From positions 1-51,345 of the forward strand of contig JANWYS010000005.1 of NCBI GenBank assembly GCA_025054875.1: a DNA stretch of 51,345 nucleotides. Reading direction: 5' to 3'. The notes beneath the pieces were generated by a model. The model made no database searches, was not told the DNA's origin, and saw only the letters and a list, made by a program, of their open reading frames with translations. This stretch comes from Cytophagaceae bacterium. Lineage in GTDB: Bacteria > Bacteroidota > Bacteroidia > Cytophagales > Cytophagaceae. Both the position numbers and the translations under genes were made by a program. Positions 27,629 through 36,522 of the stretch are shown one piece after another. The first letter of the stretch is position 1. Every line of letters begins with the position of its first letter.

Positions 27629-28405
27629 TTATTGCGAACAGATAATTTGGTTTTTAAATTTTACGTTTACTTTTGAATACGCATCCCAGCCTTTGGCGGG
27701 TATAATTTTTTTATAGAACAGTTCTGCGTTGCGAAATTTTTCATCCAATTGTTCCGGCAGTCCTATCTCAATAAGCTGTTTGCCTACTTGAGGTATTATA
27801 GTGACTTCGCCATATTGGTCTATGTATAAATGCGCCGCCTGCGCTCTCCAGAATGTGTTTTTATCTATATAATTCAACAGATCTAAATATTTTTTTCCTT
27901 GTTCAGTATTCAGGGAATCGTACGTAGCAATGTGGGGGACGTATTCACCGTCAATGGTAAGCACCCTTGAAGTGAACTTGGGTGAAGTGGAAATAACATA
28001 GCCGTCGCTGCATATGTACATACCAGCTGTTCCGGCAGTTATGATTCTGGCAATCGGCTTTCTTTGCTGTACAAAAACCATCAGGTTCCCTTTGTGATCC
28101 TTAGAAACCTGAGCATCATGTACAAAATTAAATGATTTAATTTTTTTCTCCACATCTTTGAGTTGCAAATGTTTATATTTTTTATCCACAATCGGGTCTG
28201 TGCCGTTTGCGTTGATAATATTTTCTATTTCGTGCTCCTCAACAAAATACTGGCCATCTGTACGGTCAATTTCAATGATAACGTTTTTTACCCTGCGCTC
28301 AGCATGGTTATTGAATGAAAATGCTATAGTGGCAAATAACACTATGGAAAGCAACAGAGTTTTTGCTGTTTTAGACAATTTGATATGTTTGAAAAAATCA
28401 AGCAT
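27629..28405 (-). CDS. ftsQ: Cell division protein FtsQ/DivIB-like
   Basis: A 258-residue single-pass membrane protein. A short basic cytoplasmic end is followed by one membrane helix (about residues 13-31) and a periplasmic POTRA-like segment starting V-K-N-V-I-I-E-I-D. The FtsQ/DivIB beta domain comes next, with V-F-V-Q-Q-R-K-P-I-A-R near 105-115. Position between murC and ftsA is the standard ftsQ place. FtsQ scaffolds the FtsB/FtsL complex and recruits later division proteins. Its start overlaps the end of murC by 8 bp. Sequence identity to proteobacterial FtsQ would be low; the call rests on layout and position. Confidence 0.88.
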   Translation of the reverse strand: MLDFFKHIKLSKTAKTLLLSIVLFATIAFSFNNHAERRVKNVIIEIDRTDGQYFVEEHEIENIINANGTDPIVDKKYKHLQLKDVEKKIKSFNFVHDAQVSKDHKGNLMVFVQQRKPIARIITAGTAGMYICSDGYVISTSPKFTSRVLTIDGEYVPHIATYDSLNTEQGKKYLDLLNYIDKNTFWRAQAAHLYIDQYGEVTIIPQVGKQLIEIGLPEQLDEKFRNAELFYKKIIPAKGWDAYSKVNVKFKNQIICSQ

Positions 28406-29798
28406 GCATCAATTTGTTTCTTATTTTTTCTACCATAGTATCTATATCGCCTGCTCCAGCTGTGAGAACTACAGCATTAGCAGGAACATTAAGTTTTTCT
28501 AACAACTCTTCTTTGTGCACCAAATATTTTTCGGAACTTTGTATGCGATCGTAAATTATTTGAGAGGATATACCTTCGATGGGCTTTTCGCGTGCAGGAT
28601 ATATATCGAGTAAATATACAATATGAGCCAAGGATAAACTTTGAGCAAAGTCAACATAAAAATCTCTCGTGCGTGTGTACAAATGCGGTTGAAATATGCA
28701 TACAATAGTTTTGGTTGGATATAAATCTTTTACGGATGTTAACAAAGCGGAGAGCTCTTGGGGATGATGAGCATAGTCGTCAATGTATATATGTTTTTCC
28801 GATTGACAGATGTATTCAAATCGTCTTTTAACACCTTTGAAAGATTCAATGGCCTGCTGTATAGCGTGAGGTTCAATGCCCATGTAGATGGCTACTGATA
28901 TGGCGGCCACTGCGTTTTCCACGTTGTGATGCCCGGGTGTGAGAAGTTTTATGTTTCTGATAAATGCATGAGATGAACAGTAATCGAAAACAAAATGGCC
29001 GTTTTCTATGTGCACATTTTGTGCATGAGCATGTCCTTGTGCGTAGTCATAATAAAAGCATGAAACACCCGTTGGAAGAAGCAGATTTAGTCCTTGTTTC
29101 ACGATGAGTAAACCGTTTGGTTTGATTTTATGCGCAAATTCTGAAAAAGATTTAAGTACCTCTTCATGATTGGCATAAACATCAAGATGGTCGGCATCTG
29201 CTGAAGTGATCACGGATATATCGGGTGAGAGATTCAAAAATGAACGGTCATATTCATCCGCCTCTACTACATTGATGTTGCTATTGTCATCTAACAGCAG
29301 ATTAGTGTTGTAGTTCACAGAAATACCGCCCAAAAAGGCGCTGATTTTTTTGCCTGCCGATTTCAGAATATGTGCTATCATGCTGGTGGTAGTGGTTTTT
29401 CCGTGTGTTCCGGCTATGGCTATGGTGAAATTTTCTTTAGTCAGGATTCCCAGGAGCTGAGCCCTTTTTATCATGGTATATTTATGCTTTGTAAAATATT
29501 GCATGAGCGAGCTATCCTGCGGAACTGCCGGCGTATAGACAACTAATGTATGAGATGTGTTCCTGTAAGATTCGGGTATTTGCTGTACATCATCAATATA
29601 AGTTATCGAAATACCTTCATCAATGAGAGATTTCGTAAGAGCGGTGGAAGTTTTATCGTATCCGGCTGTGTGTTTCCCGTGAGCATTGCACCATCTGGCA
29701 AGTGCGCTCATGCCTATACCTCCTATGCCTACGAAATACACGTGGCTGAAATGGTCAATTTTAATATTGTTGCTCGATATGTGAGAAGAGCCGTTCAT
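28398..29798 (-). CDS. murC: UDP-N-acetylmuramate-L-alanine ligase
   Basis: Adds L-alanine to UDP-MurNAc, the first amino acid of the peptidoglycan stem. The 466-residue protein has the N-terminal Rossmann motif G-I-G-G-I-G-M-S near residues 23-30 and the Mur ligase ATP loop G-T-H-G-K-T-T-T-T near 131-139. It also has E-A-D-E-Y-D near 197-202, a central H-N-V-E-N motif, and D-D-Y-A-H-H-P in the C-terminal domain. The H in G-T-H-G-K distinguishes MurC from MurD/MurE. ATGA overlap with murG upstream. Confidence 0.97.
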   Translation of the reverse strand: MNGSSHISSNNIKIDHFSHVYFVGIGGIGMSALARWCNAHGKHTAGYDKTSTALTKSLIDEGISITYIDDVQQIPESYRNTSHTLVVYTPAVPQDSSLMQYFTKHKYTMIKRAQLLGILTKENFTIAIAGTHGKTTTTSMIAHILKSAGKKISAFLGGISVNYNTNLLLDDNSNINVVEADEYDRSFLNLSPDISVITSADADHLDVYANHEEVLKSFSEFAHKIKPNGLLIVKQGLNLLLPTGVSCFYYDYAQGHAHAQNVHIENGHFVFDYCSSHAFIRNIKLLTPGHHNVENAVAAISVAIYMGIEPHAIQQAIESFKGVKRRFEYICQSEKHIYIDDYAHHPQELSALLTSVKDLYPTKTIVCIFQPHLYTRTRDFYVDFAQSLSLAHIVYLLDIYPAREKPIEGISSQIIYDRIQSSEKYLVHKEELLEKLNVPANAVVLTAGAGDIDTMVEKIRNKLMHA

Positions 29799-30928
29799 AA
29801 GTGTTTTGACTTATCTTCAAGTAACCTTAGTATTTCTTTTGCTATATCTGCTGCCGCATTGGGCTTAGCTAAACGTGCTATGTTGGTTTTCAACATGTGT
29901 TGTTTTTCGACATCTTCCAAAAGCCGTATGGCAGCAGGGATAAGCTCTGTTTGTGCTTTTTCGTCAGAAATGCAAATAGCAGCATTTTCTTTTACTAATG
30001 CCAAAGCATTTTTAGTTTGATGATCTTCCGCCACATTAGGTGAAGGCACCAGTATTACCGGCTTGGCTACCACGCACAGTTCGGCGATGGCTAAAGCTCC
30101 GGCACGAGATATCACTACGTCTGCCACCGCATAAGCACTCGCCATGTCTTTAATGAATTCATGTACAGATATGTTTTGTTCGGCATTTTGATCTTTTACG
30201 ATTTGTTTCGCTTTGGAATAGAACGATTTGCCGGTTTGCCACAATACTTGTATGGATTTTTTATTCAGTTCGTCTAAATGAGCAGCCACAGTTTCATTAA
30301 GTGTTTTTGCACCCATACTACCACCGATTACCAGGATGGTTTGCTTATCCTGTATCAGGTTAAACATCTTATAAGCATCAGACATAAGGTTAGGTGAAAG
30401 GATTAAATTTTTTCGGACGGGATTTCCGGTAAGGATAATTTTTTTCTCCGGAAAATATTTATTCATTCCGGAGTAAGCCACACAAATTTTAGATGCTGAT
30501 GCAGCAAGCCATTTGTTGGTAAGGCCTGCATAACTGTTTTGTTCTTGAATGATAGTAGGTATACGTGCCAAATTGGCGGCGATAAGTGTAGGGCCGCTGG
30601 CATATCCCCCTACACCTATCACCACATCAGGTTTGAAAGAGCGAACAACAGCTCTTGCTTGCCATACACTCTTGAGTAACTTGAAAGGAAATGTAAGATT
30701 GGCTACAGTTATACGTCGCTGTAAGCCGGCTACGGGCAACCCAATGATTTTGTATCCGGCTTGTGGAATTTTTTCCATTTCCATTTTCCCTTTTGCGCCA
30801 ACGAAGAGTATATCATCAATTTTTCCTGTCTCCACCAGAGCATTTGCTATGGCAATGGCAGGGAATATGTGGCCACCGGTACCACCACCGCTTATTATGA
30901 TTTTATATTTTTTATCCGTTGTCATCAT
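29795..30928 (-). CDS. murG: UDP-GlcNAc:undecaprenyl-PP-MurNAc-pentapeptide transferase
   Basis: GT-B glycosyltransferase that converts lipid I to lipid II at the inner face of the inner membrane. The 377-residue protein opens with I-S-G-G-G-T-G-G-H-I-F-P-A, the G-loop 1 signature. It has the second loop G-V-G-G-Y-A-S-G-P near 104-112, and the C-terminal G-G-S-M-G-A near 203-208 and S-R-A-G-A-L-A-I-A-E near 276-285. Two adjacent ATG codons could serve as start. It overlaps the end of ftsW by 17 bp. Confidence 0.97.
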   Translation of the reverse strand: MMTTDKKYKIIISGGGTGGHIFPAIAIANALVETGKIDDILFVGAKGKMEMEKIPQAGYKIIGLPVAGLQRRITVANLTFPFKLLKSVWQARAVVRSFKPDVVIGVGGYASGPTLIAANLARIPTIIQEQNSYAGLTNKWLAASASKICVAYSGMNKYFPEKKIILTGNPVRKNLILSPNLMSDAYKMFNLIQDKQTILVIGGSMGAKTLNETVAAHLDELNKKSIQVLWQTGKSFYSKAKQIVKDQNAEQNISVHEFIKDMASAYAVADVVISRAGALAIAELCVVAKPVILVPSPNVAEDHQTKNALALVKENAAICISDEKAQTELIPAAIRLLEDVEKQHMLKTNIARLAKPNAAADIAKEILRLLEDKSKHL

Positions 30929-32063
30929 CGGGTTGCAAATCTGCTTCAGTTTCGTTTGTATTGTCGCCTCTGCTCACGCTGAGAATAATTCCTATAGAGA
31001 TGCCTGTAAAGAGCAAAGAAGTACCCCCCATGCTTATCAGGGGCAAAGGTTGCCCGGTGATGGGGCCCAGTCCTACGGCTACACCCATGTGAATGAGCGC
31101 CTGAATAACTATGCTAAAACCTAAGCCTGCAGAAAGCAGACCACCGAACGCTTTGTCGCTATGGGCTACACCTTTCAAAGCTCTGTATAAGAGGGCAAGA
31201 TATAGAAATAAAATAAACACTCCCCCTACAAATCCGTATTCTTCTATTATGATAGAGTATATGAAATCGGAGTATGAATGAGGTATAAAATTTTTCTGTA
31301 CGCTGTTACCGGGACCTACTCCCAGGTAGCCGCCTCGCCATATTGCAATGAAAGATTGCTCCGCCTGATAAGGAATGTTTTTTGAATTTAAAAAATTGTT
31401 CACGCGATTTATAGAAGTGCTTAAGCGTTGTCCTGCTGCCAACGCCAGCGTAACAAATATTGTACCTATAACGAAAAGATAAAAAATCTGCTTTACCGGA
31501 ACGCGGCCAATGAACATTAAAAGGACACAGGTACAAAAGAGAATAAATGAAGTGGAAAAATTAGAAAGTGCGATGAGCCCGCATATGAGCCCGCACCATA
31601 TAAGCATCGGCATGAGGGACTTTTTAAAGTCAGAAATGCTGTGTTGCCTCCTGGCAAGCATACTGGCGAGGTTGGCAATGAGTGCGAGTTTAGCAAAGTC
31701 TGAAGTTTGAAAACTCAGGTTGATAACCGGTATAATAAAACCTCTTGTGGCTTGATTAATATTGCTTCCGAAGAAGAAGGTATATAACAATAGCGGAACG
31801 GATATGATCAAAGCCAGACGGCTAAGCCGCGAGTAGTATTTGTAGTTGACTTTGTGAGCAAGCCACGCACAGACAATAGCCAGGATTACTAATAATGTAT
31901 GTTTTATGAGATAAACTTCTGTGTTTCCTCCGGCTTTTTTATATGCCAATGAACTGGTAGCGCTGTATACAGTAAGTATACTAAAGAGGGAACACAACAG
32001 CAGGATTGCCCATATTACAGGGTCACCTTTTAGGTTACGATCTATCCATTGTTTCAAATACAT
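30912..32063 (-). CDS. ftsW: Lipid II polymerase FtsW (SEDS family)
   Basis: Septal peptidoglycan glycosyltransferase. About 383 residues with ten predicted membrane segments and the SEDS C-terminal signature P-I-T-G-Q-P-L-P-L-I-S-M-G-G-T-S. It works with the FtsI transpeptidase encoded in the same operon. I place the start at the ATG at 32063. The frame also offers TTG at 32069, which would overlap the murD stop, but the ATG begins M-Y-L-K-Q-W and leaves 2 bp after murD. The dcw location favours FtsW over the elongation homologue RodA. Confidence 0.95.
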   Translation of the reverse strand: MYLKQWIDRNLKGDPVIWAILLLCSLFSILTVYSATSSLAYKKAGGNTEVYLIKHTLLVILAIVCAWLAHKVNYKYYSRLSRLALIISVPLLLYTFFFGSNINQATRGFIIPVINLSFQTSDFAKLALIANLASMLARRQHSISDFKKSLMPMLIWCGLICGLIALSNFSTSFILFCTCVLLMFIGRVPVKQIFYLFVIGTIFVTLALAAGQRLSTSINRVNNFLNSKNIPYQAEQSFIAIWRGGYLGVGPGNSVQKNFIPHSYSDFIYSIIIEEYGFVGGVFILFLYLALLYRALKGVAHSDKAFGGLLSAGLGFSIVIQALIHMGVAVGLGPITGQPLPLISMGGTSLLFTGISIGIILSVSRGDNTNETEADLQPDDDNG

Positions 32064-32065
32064 AG

Positions 32066-33448
32066 TCAATTACCTGGGTTACAATTGAGTTTTACATATT
32101 TTTTGAATTGTTCTCCTCTGTCTTCATAATTTTTAAACAGGTCAAAACTGGCACAACATGGAGATAGTAACACTACATCACCATCTTGAGCTATCTCATT
32201 ACATTGTTGTACACAGGTTGCCATATCATGCGTTTCATAAATATTTTTCACTGCTCCACGAAAAGCATTGACGACAGTAGCATTATCTTTGCCAAGGCAC
32301 ACAATGGCCTTCACACGCTTTTTCACCAGCTCCATGAGTTGAGCATAGTCGTTTCCTTTATCTACACCACCAACTATCCATATTATCGGTTTATGAACAG
32401 CTTCGAGAGCGTAATAGGCGGAGTCTACGTTGGTAGCTTTACTATCGTTAATGTAAGTTACACCATTTATTTGTGCTACGATTTCCATTCTGTGCGGTGC
32501 ATTCACAAAGTCGCGGAGCCCCGCTTCTATTTGTTCTTTGGTAGCGCCCATACAAGCTGCGGCAAGTGATGCGGCCATAGCGTTGTATAGATTATGCTTT
32601 CCTTTAAGAGTGGATTTGGAATGATTTATGGTAATAATATCATTCGTATTGTTTTGATCGGACGTGTAATCAAAACGAGGATTTATGTAAAACATTTTCT
32701 CATTTCCCCATGCGGCTACACGGGTACATTCTTCGATGGAGAAGGGTAGTTCACGCGCATCAATATCTACATTAATTAATTCATCAAAAAGAAGAGGACT
32801 GTCTTCATTATATATGAAAACACCGTTAGGATCCATATTTTGAATGATGCGAAATTTTGCACGTACATAATTTTCCACTTTGTAATCGTAGCGATCTAAA
32901 TGGTCAGGAGTGATGTTGGTGATGATGGCAATATCGGCTTTAAAGTTGTACATGCGATCGAGTTGGAAGCTGGATAGCTCGAGCACGTATACGTCATATT
33001 TATCCTCTAAAACCATTTCAGCAAAACTGTTTCCGACATTACCGGCAAGTGCAGCATTAATACCAGCCTTTTTCAATAAATGATGGGTGAGTAATGTAGT
33101 AGTGGTTTTCCCGTTGGTGCCGGTGATACATATTTTTTTAGCTTTTGTATATCGGCCGGCAAACTCGATTTCCGATACTATGTTGATTTTATTTTTTTTT
33201 GCTGCCTTTACTATATCGGCTTTATCAGGTATACCGGGGCTTATTACGATTTCTTTAGCCTGAAAAATTAGTTCAGGCGTATGTATGTTTTCCTCAAAGG
33301 GGATTTCTTCAGAGATAAGTTTTTGTTTATAATTTTCTTTTATTTGGCCGCAATCGGAGACAAAGACATCAAACCCTTTTGCCTTGGCCAGCAATGCTGC
33401 ACCTACTCCGCTTTCTCCTGCTCCTAATATGGATATTCTATCTTTCAC
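32066..33448 (-). CDS. murD: UDP-N-acetylmuramoyl-L-alanine-D-glutamate ligase
   Basis: Adds D-glutamate to UDP-MurNAc-L-alanine. The protein has the N-terminal G-A-G-E-S-G-V-G-A nucleotide-sugar loop, the Mur ligase ATP loop G-T-N-G-K-T-T-T-T, the N-I-T-P-D-H-L-D-R central motif, P-H-R-M-E and N-D-S-K-A-T-N. I choose GTG at 33448 (about 460 residues), 17 bp after the mraY stop. It puts V-K-D-R-I-S-I-L-G-A-G right at the N-terminus. The longer frame, to 33523, would overlap mraY by 58 bp and add a segment with no MurD features. Confidence 0.95.
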   Translation of the reverse strand: MKDRISILGAGESGVGAALLAKAKGFDVFVSDCGQIKENYKQKLISEEIPFEENIHTPELIFQAKEIVISPGIPDKADIVKAAKKNKINIVSEIEFAGRYTKAKKICITGTNGKTTTTLLTHHLLKKAGINAALAGNVGNSFAEMVLEDKYDVYVLELSSFQLDRMYNFKADIAIITNITPDHLDRYDYKVENYVRAKFRIIQNMDPNGVFIYNEDSPLLFDELINVDIDARELPFSIEECTRVAAWGNEKMFYINPRFDYTSDQNNTNDIITINHSKSTLKGKHNLYNAMAASLAAACMGATKEQIEAGLRDFVNAPHRMEIVAQINGVTYINDSKATNVDSAYYALEAVHKPIIWIVGGVDKGNDYAQLMELVKKRVKAIVCLGKDNATVVNAFRGAVKNIYETHDMATCVQQCNEIAQDGDVVLLSPCCASFDLFKNYEDRGEQFKKYVKLNCNPGN

Positions 33449-33465
33449 GCAATGAGTTTTTAGGT

Positions 33466-34686
33466 TTAACGTAATTTTAATGTAGAAATGGTGAGTATGG
33501 CCAGTATAATACCAACTATCCAAAACCGGGCAACAATTTTTGCTTCATGGTACCCGAGTTTTTGATAGTGATGGTGCAAAGGCGCCATTTTGAAAAGCCT
33601 GTTTTTTTGAGCATATTCTAGTCCACGTTTTTTCTTTTGATACTTGAAATAAGCTACCTGGAGCATCACGGAAATGTTTTCGACAAGGAATATACCACAG
33701 AGTATGGGTATCAGAAGTTCTTTTCGGATGATGAGTGCGAGCACAGCTATGATACCGCCAATACAGAGGCTTCCTGTATCGCCCATGAACACTTGTGCCG
33801 GAAAGGAGTTGTACCAGAGAAATCCGATACAAGCTCCCGAAAAAGCGGCACAAAAAATAACAATTTCTCCTGAATATGGGATGTACATGATGTTGAGATA
33901 GTCGGCAAAAATTTTATTTCCTGACACATATGCCAACACTGCGAGTGTAATGGCTATGATTGCAGAAGTGCCGGCAGCAAGCCCGTCAATACCATCTGTG
34001 ATGTTTGCACCGTTTGATACGGCTGTGATGATGAATATCACTACAAACACATAACCGATTACATAGGCATTTTCGCCAAGGAAAAAGAAAATGGAGGCAT
34101 AATCTAGTTCGTTGTTTTTGAAAAACGGGATAGTGGTTTTAAGAGATTTTGCTTCGGTATAGCACAGGTCTCTTACCCCATCAGGGCATGAAGATACATC
34201 GCCATAGATGCGAATGACTACATCCGGATGGTAAAACAAGGTGAGCCCAACGAGTAATCCTAAAGCAACTTGCCCGACAATTTTAAACTTACCTTTGAGG
34301 CCGGCTTTGTTTTTTTTGAAGACTTTTATGAAGTCATCCAAAAATCCTACTATGCCCATCCACAAAGTTGTGATGAGCAGGAGAATAATGTAAACATTGT
34401 CGGGTTTGGCAAACAACAGGGTAGGAATGACAATAGCAGCAATAATAATGAGTCCTCCCATAGTGGGGGTGCCTTTTTTTTGCATTTGACCATCAAGCCC
34501 CAGATCGCGGATGTCTTCACCTATTTGAAGTTTGCGGAGTTTGTTGATAAGCCTTTTGCCAAAGGCCATGGTGATGATCAGTGAGCACATAGCCGCGGCT
34601 ACAGCCCGAAAAGAAATGTATTGAAATAACCCCGCACCGAAGAGGTCGAAATTTTGCTCGAGATATTGAAATACGTAATAGAACAT
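33466..34686 (-). CDS. mraY: Phospho-MurNAc-pentapeptide transferase MraY
   Basis: Integral membrane enzyme that makes lipid I by transferring phospho-MurNAc-pentapeptide to undecaprenyl phosphate. It has 406 residues and about ten membrane helices. Catalytic motifs are present: G-F-L-D-D-F near 118-123, [12 protein letters not shown] near 229-240, F-M-G-D-T-G-S near 310-316, and P-L-H-H-H-Y near 370. An insert of roughly 50 residues between helices (about 157-210, with two cysteines) makes it longer than E. coli MraY (360); such longer forms occur in Bacteroidota. Its ATG overlaps the preceding stop in TAATG. Confidence 0.97.
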   Translation of the reverse strand: MFYYVFQYLEQNFDLFGAGLFQYISFRAVAAAMCSLIITMAFGKRLINKLRKLQIGEDIRDLGLDGQMQKKGTPTMGGLIIIAAIVIPTLLFAKPDNVYIILLLITTLWMGIVGFLDDFIKVFKKNKAGLKGKFKIVGQVALGLLVGLTLFYHPDVVIRIYGDVSSCPDGVRDLCYTEAKSLKTTIPFFKNNELDYASIFFFLGENAYVIGYVFVVIFIITAVSNGANITDGIDGLAAGTSAIIAITLAVLAYVSGNKIFADYLNIMYIPYSGEIVIFCAAFSGACIGFLWYNSFPAQVFMGDTGSLCIGGIIAVLALIIRKELLIPILCGIFLVENISVMLQVAYFKYQKKKRGLEYAQKNRLFKMAPLHHHYQKLGYHEAKIVARFWIVGIILAILTISTLKLR

Positions 34687-35057
34687 TAGTTTAATTGATA
34701 TTGAAGGTTGATGTTAAACTGTCCATATTTTCTGTTGAGTACATTCATGATGTTTATAATCTCGTTTATTTTTTCTACGCAATCATCGCACCCATGATTC
34801 ACGAGATACTTCATTTGTAGCATCTTAAGCCAGTAGCGCACCTGCACTGCATTATGATATGCTTCTATCAAGTAAGCGTGCTTCTCCTGTATGGATAGGG
34901 CACTACAGGCTTCCTGAGCTTTGTCTCTGATCAATAGTCCGCTTTTTAATATTTTTTCAGATATTTCAAACTCTTCATTTTTCAGTAGCAATACATAAAG
35001 TTCTATCATGCTGACTGAAAACTTGAATGTTTTTTCTATGATGTTGTAATCTTGCAT
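34686..35057 (-). CDS. Small helical protein, four-helix-bundle (S23/avd-like) type
   Basis: A 123-residue protein inserted between murE (1 bp) and mraY (overlapping stop/start), so certainly part of the operon. It is almost wholly helical. The order [40 protein letters not shown] matches the layout of the four-helix-bundle family linked to 23S rRNA intervening sequences and retroelement accessory protein Avd (F-x-x-x-I-x-x-L-Y; S-G-x-S-I-x-x-N-x-x-E-A; A-x-K-E-A-x-E-T-x-Y-W-L-x-L-L). It is divergent at the central motif. A C-x-x-C pair (near 91-94) sits before the last helix. In many dcw clusters murF is found here. Function unknown. Confidence 0.65.
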   Translation of the reverse strand: MQDYNIIEKTFKFSVSMIELYVLLLKNEEFEISEKILKSGLLIRDKAQEACSALSIQEKHAYLIEAYHNAVQVRYWLKMLQMKYLVNHGCDDCVEKINEIINIMNVLNRKYGQFNINLQYQLN

Positions 35058-35058
35058 T

Positions 35059-36522
35059 TTACTTGGTTAATAGGTTGAATAAATCTTTCACTATTGCTTT
35101 ATCATCAAAGGGATATTTCGTGCCGTTTATTTCTTGATAATTCTCATGGCCTTTTCCGGCAATGAGAATGATATCATGAGGCTGTGCCAACAGGCAAGCG
35201 GTCTTTATGGCTTCTCTTCTGTCTTCGATGGATATTATTTTTTTTTGGTCTTGCATAGATACTCCACTAACCATTTGTTTTATTATGGTTCGTGGATCTT
35301 CGCTGCGTGGATTGTCGGAGGTAAAAATGACTTTGTCGCTCATACGCGCAGCTATGCTGGCCATAAGTGGCCTTTTAGACTGATCACGATCGCCGCCACA
35401 ACCTACTACGGTTATTATTTTTTGATGGGCTTCTCGTAGTTCTGATATAGTTTCCAATACATTTTCCAAGGCATCAGGGGTATGGGCGTAATCAATAATG
35501 GCGGTGATACCTGTAGATGAGACTACTTTATCAAATCTTCCTTTTGCTGTTTCCAGAACAGAGAGGCAAGTCAGTACTTCGTCGGGGTCTTCTTTCAGTA
35601 AGATGGCAGTTGCATATACGGCGATCAGGTTGTAAGCATTGAACTGGCCGATGAGTTTAAACCATACAGACTTTCCATTTATCTGCAGTTCTAATCCACT
35701 GAAAGAGTTGGTTATGATTTTGCCTTTGAAGTCAGCTACCGACTTTAGGGCATAACTGTATTTTTTTGCTTTTGTGTTTTGAAGCATTATGGATGCGTTT
35801 CTGTCGTCGGCATTTACCAAGGCAAAAGCTTCATCAGAGAGCATATCAAAAAACATTTTTTTTGCTTTGATGTATGCATCGAAAGTTTTGTGATAGTCTA
35901 AATGGTCATGAGTGATGTTAGTGAATATTGCACCACTGAAATGTATTCCTGCGATTCGTTGTTGTACTATGGCGTGAGAACTTACTTCCATAAAGCAATG
36001 TGTGCATCCGGCTTGCACCATTTTGGAGAGGAGGTAATTTAAAGATATGGCATCGGGAGTGGTATGTGTGGCCGGTATGGTTTCATCATTAATCTTATTT
36101 TCTACGGTAGACAACATGCCGGTAGAGTAACCTAACTCACGAAACAGCTTGTATAAAAGTGTTACGGTGGTAGTTTTACCATTTGTACCGGTAACTCCTG
36201 TCACTTTCATTTTGGTGCTGGGGTTTCCATAAAAGTTAGAAGCAATTATTCCCAGCGCAGTGTGGGTATTTACCACCTGTACGTAGGTAACGTGTGGTTG
36301 GAGATTTTTGGGTAAAATCTGACATACTATTGCTGCAGCACCTTTTTCTATGGCGCTATCTATGTACTGGTGGCCATCAGTGTTTACGCCTATGGTGGCG
36401 ATAAACAAACTTCCGTTTCCTACCAATCTGGAATCGGATTGAATGTCTGTAATGTCAATGTTTGTGTTGCCTGACACAGAGTATAGTGATACTTTGTACA
36501 ATATGTCCTTCAGCGACTTCAT
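35059..36522 (-). CDS. murE: UDP-MurNAc-tripeptide synthetase, meso-diaminopimelate adding
   Basis: Adds the third stem residue to UDP-MurNAc-L-Ala-D-Glu. The 487-residue protein has the N-terminal S-R-x-V-x-x-G-S-L-F-I-A motif, the ATP loop G-T-N-G-K-T-T-T near 111-118, T-N-I-T-H-D-H-L-D-Y-H, and D-Y-A-H-T-P-D-A-L. The substrate-specificity motif D-N-P-R occurs in T-S-D-N-P-R-S-E-D-P. DNPR is the known marker for meso-diaminopimelate rather than lysine. Start codon overlaps the ftsI stop by one base. Confidence 0.97.
   Translation of the reverse strand: MKSLKDILYKVSLYSVSGNTNIDITDIQSDSRLVGNGSLFIATIGVNTDGHQYIDSAIEKGAAAIVCQILPKNLQPHVTYVQVVNTHTALGIIASNFYGNPSTKMKVTGVTGTNGKTTTVTLLYKLFRELGYSTGMLSTVENKINDETIPATHTTPDAISLNYLLSKMVQAGCTHCFMEVSSHAIVQQRIAGIHFSGAIFTNITHDHLDYHKTFDAYIKAKKMFFDMLSDEAFALVNADDRNASIMLQNTKAKKYSYALKSVADFKGKIITNSFSGLELQINGKSVWFKLIGQFNAYNLIAVYATAILLKEDPDEVLTCLSVLETAKGRFDKVVSSTGITAIIDYAHTPDALENVLETISELREAHQKIITVVGCGGDRDQSKRPLMASIAARMSDKVIFTSDNPRSEDPRTIIKQMVSGVSMQDQKKIISIEDRREAIKTACLLAQPHDIILIAGKGHENYQEINGTKYPFDDKAIVKDLFNLLTK

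Noticed and set aside
33449-33523. Longer murD N-terminus
   Set aside because: It would overlap mraY by 58 bp and adds residues unlike any MurD; a GTG start at 33448 fits the family and spacing.
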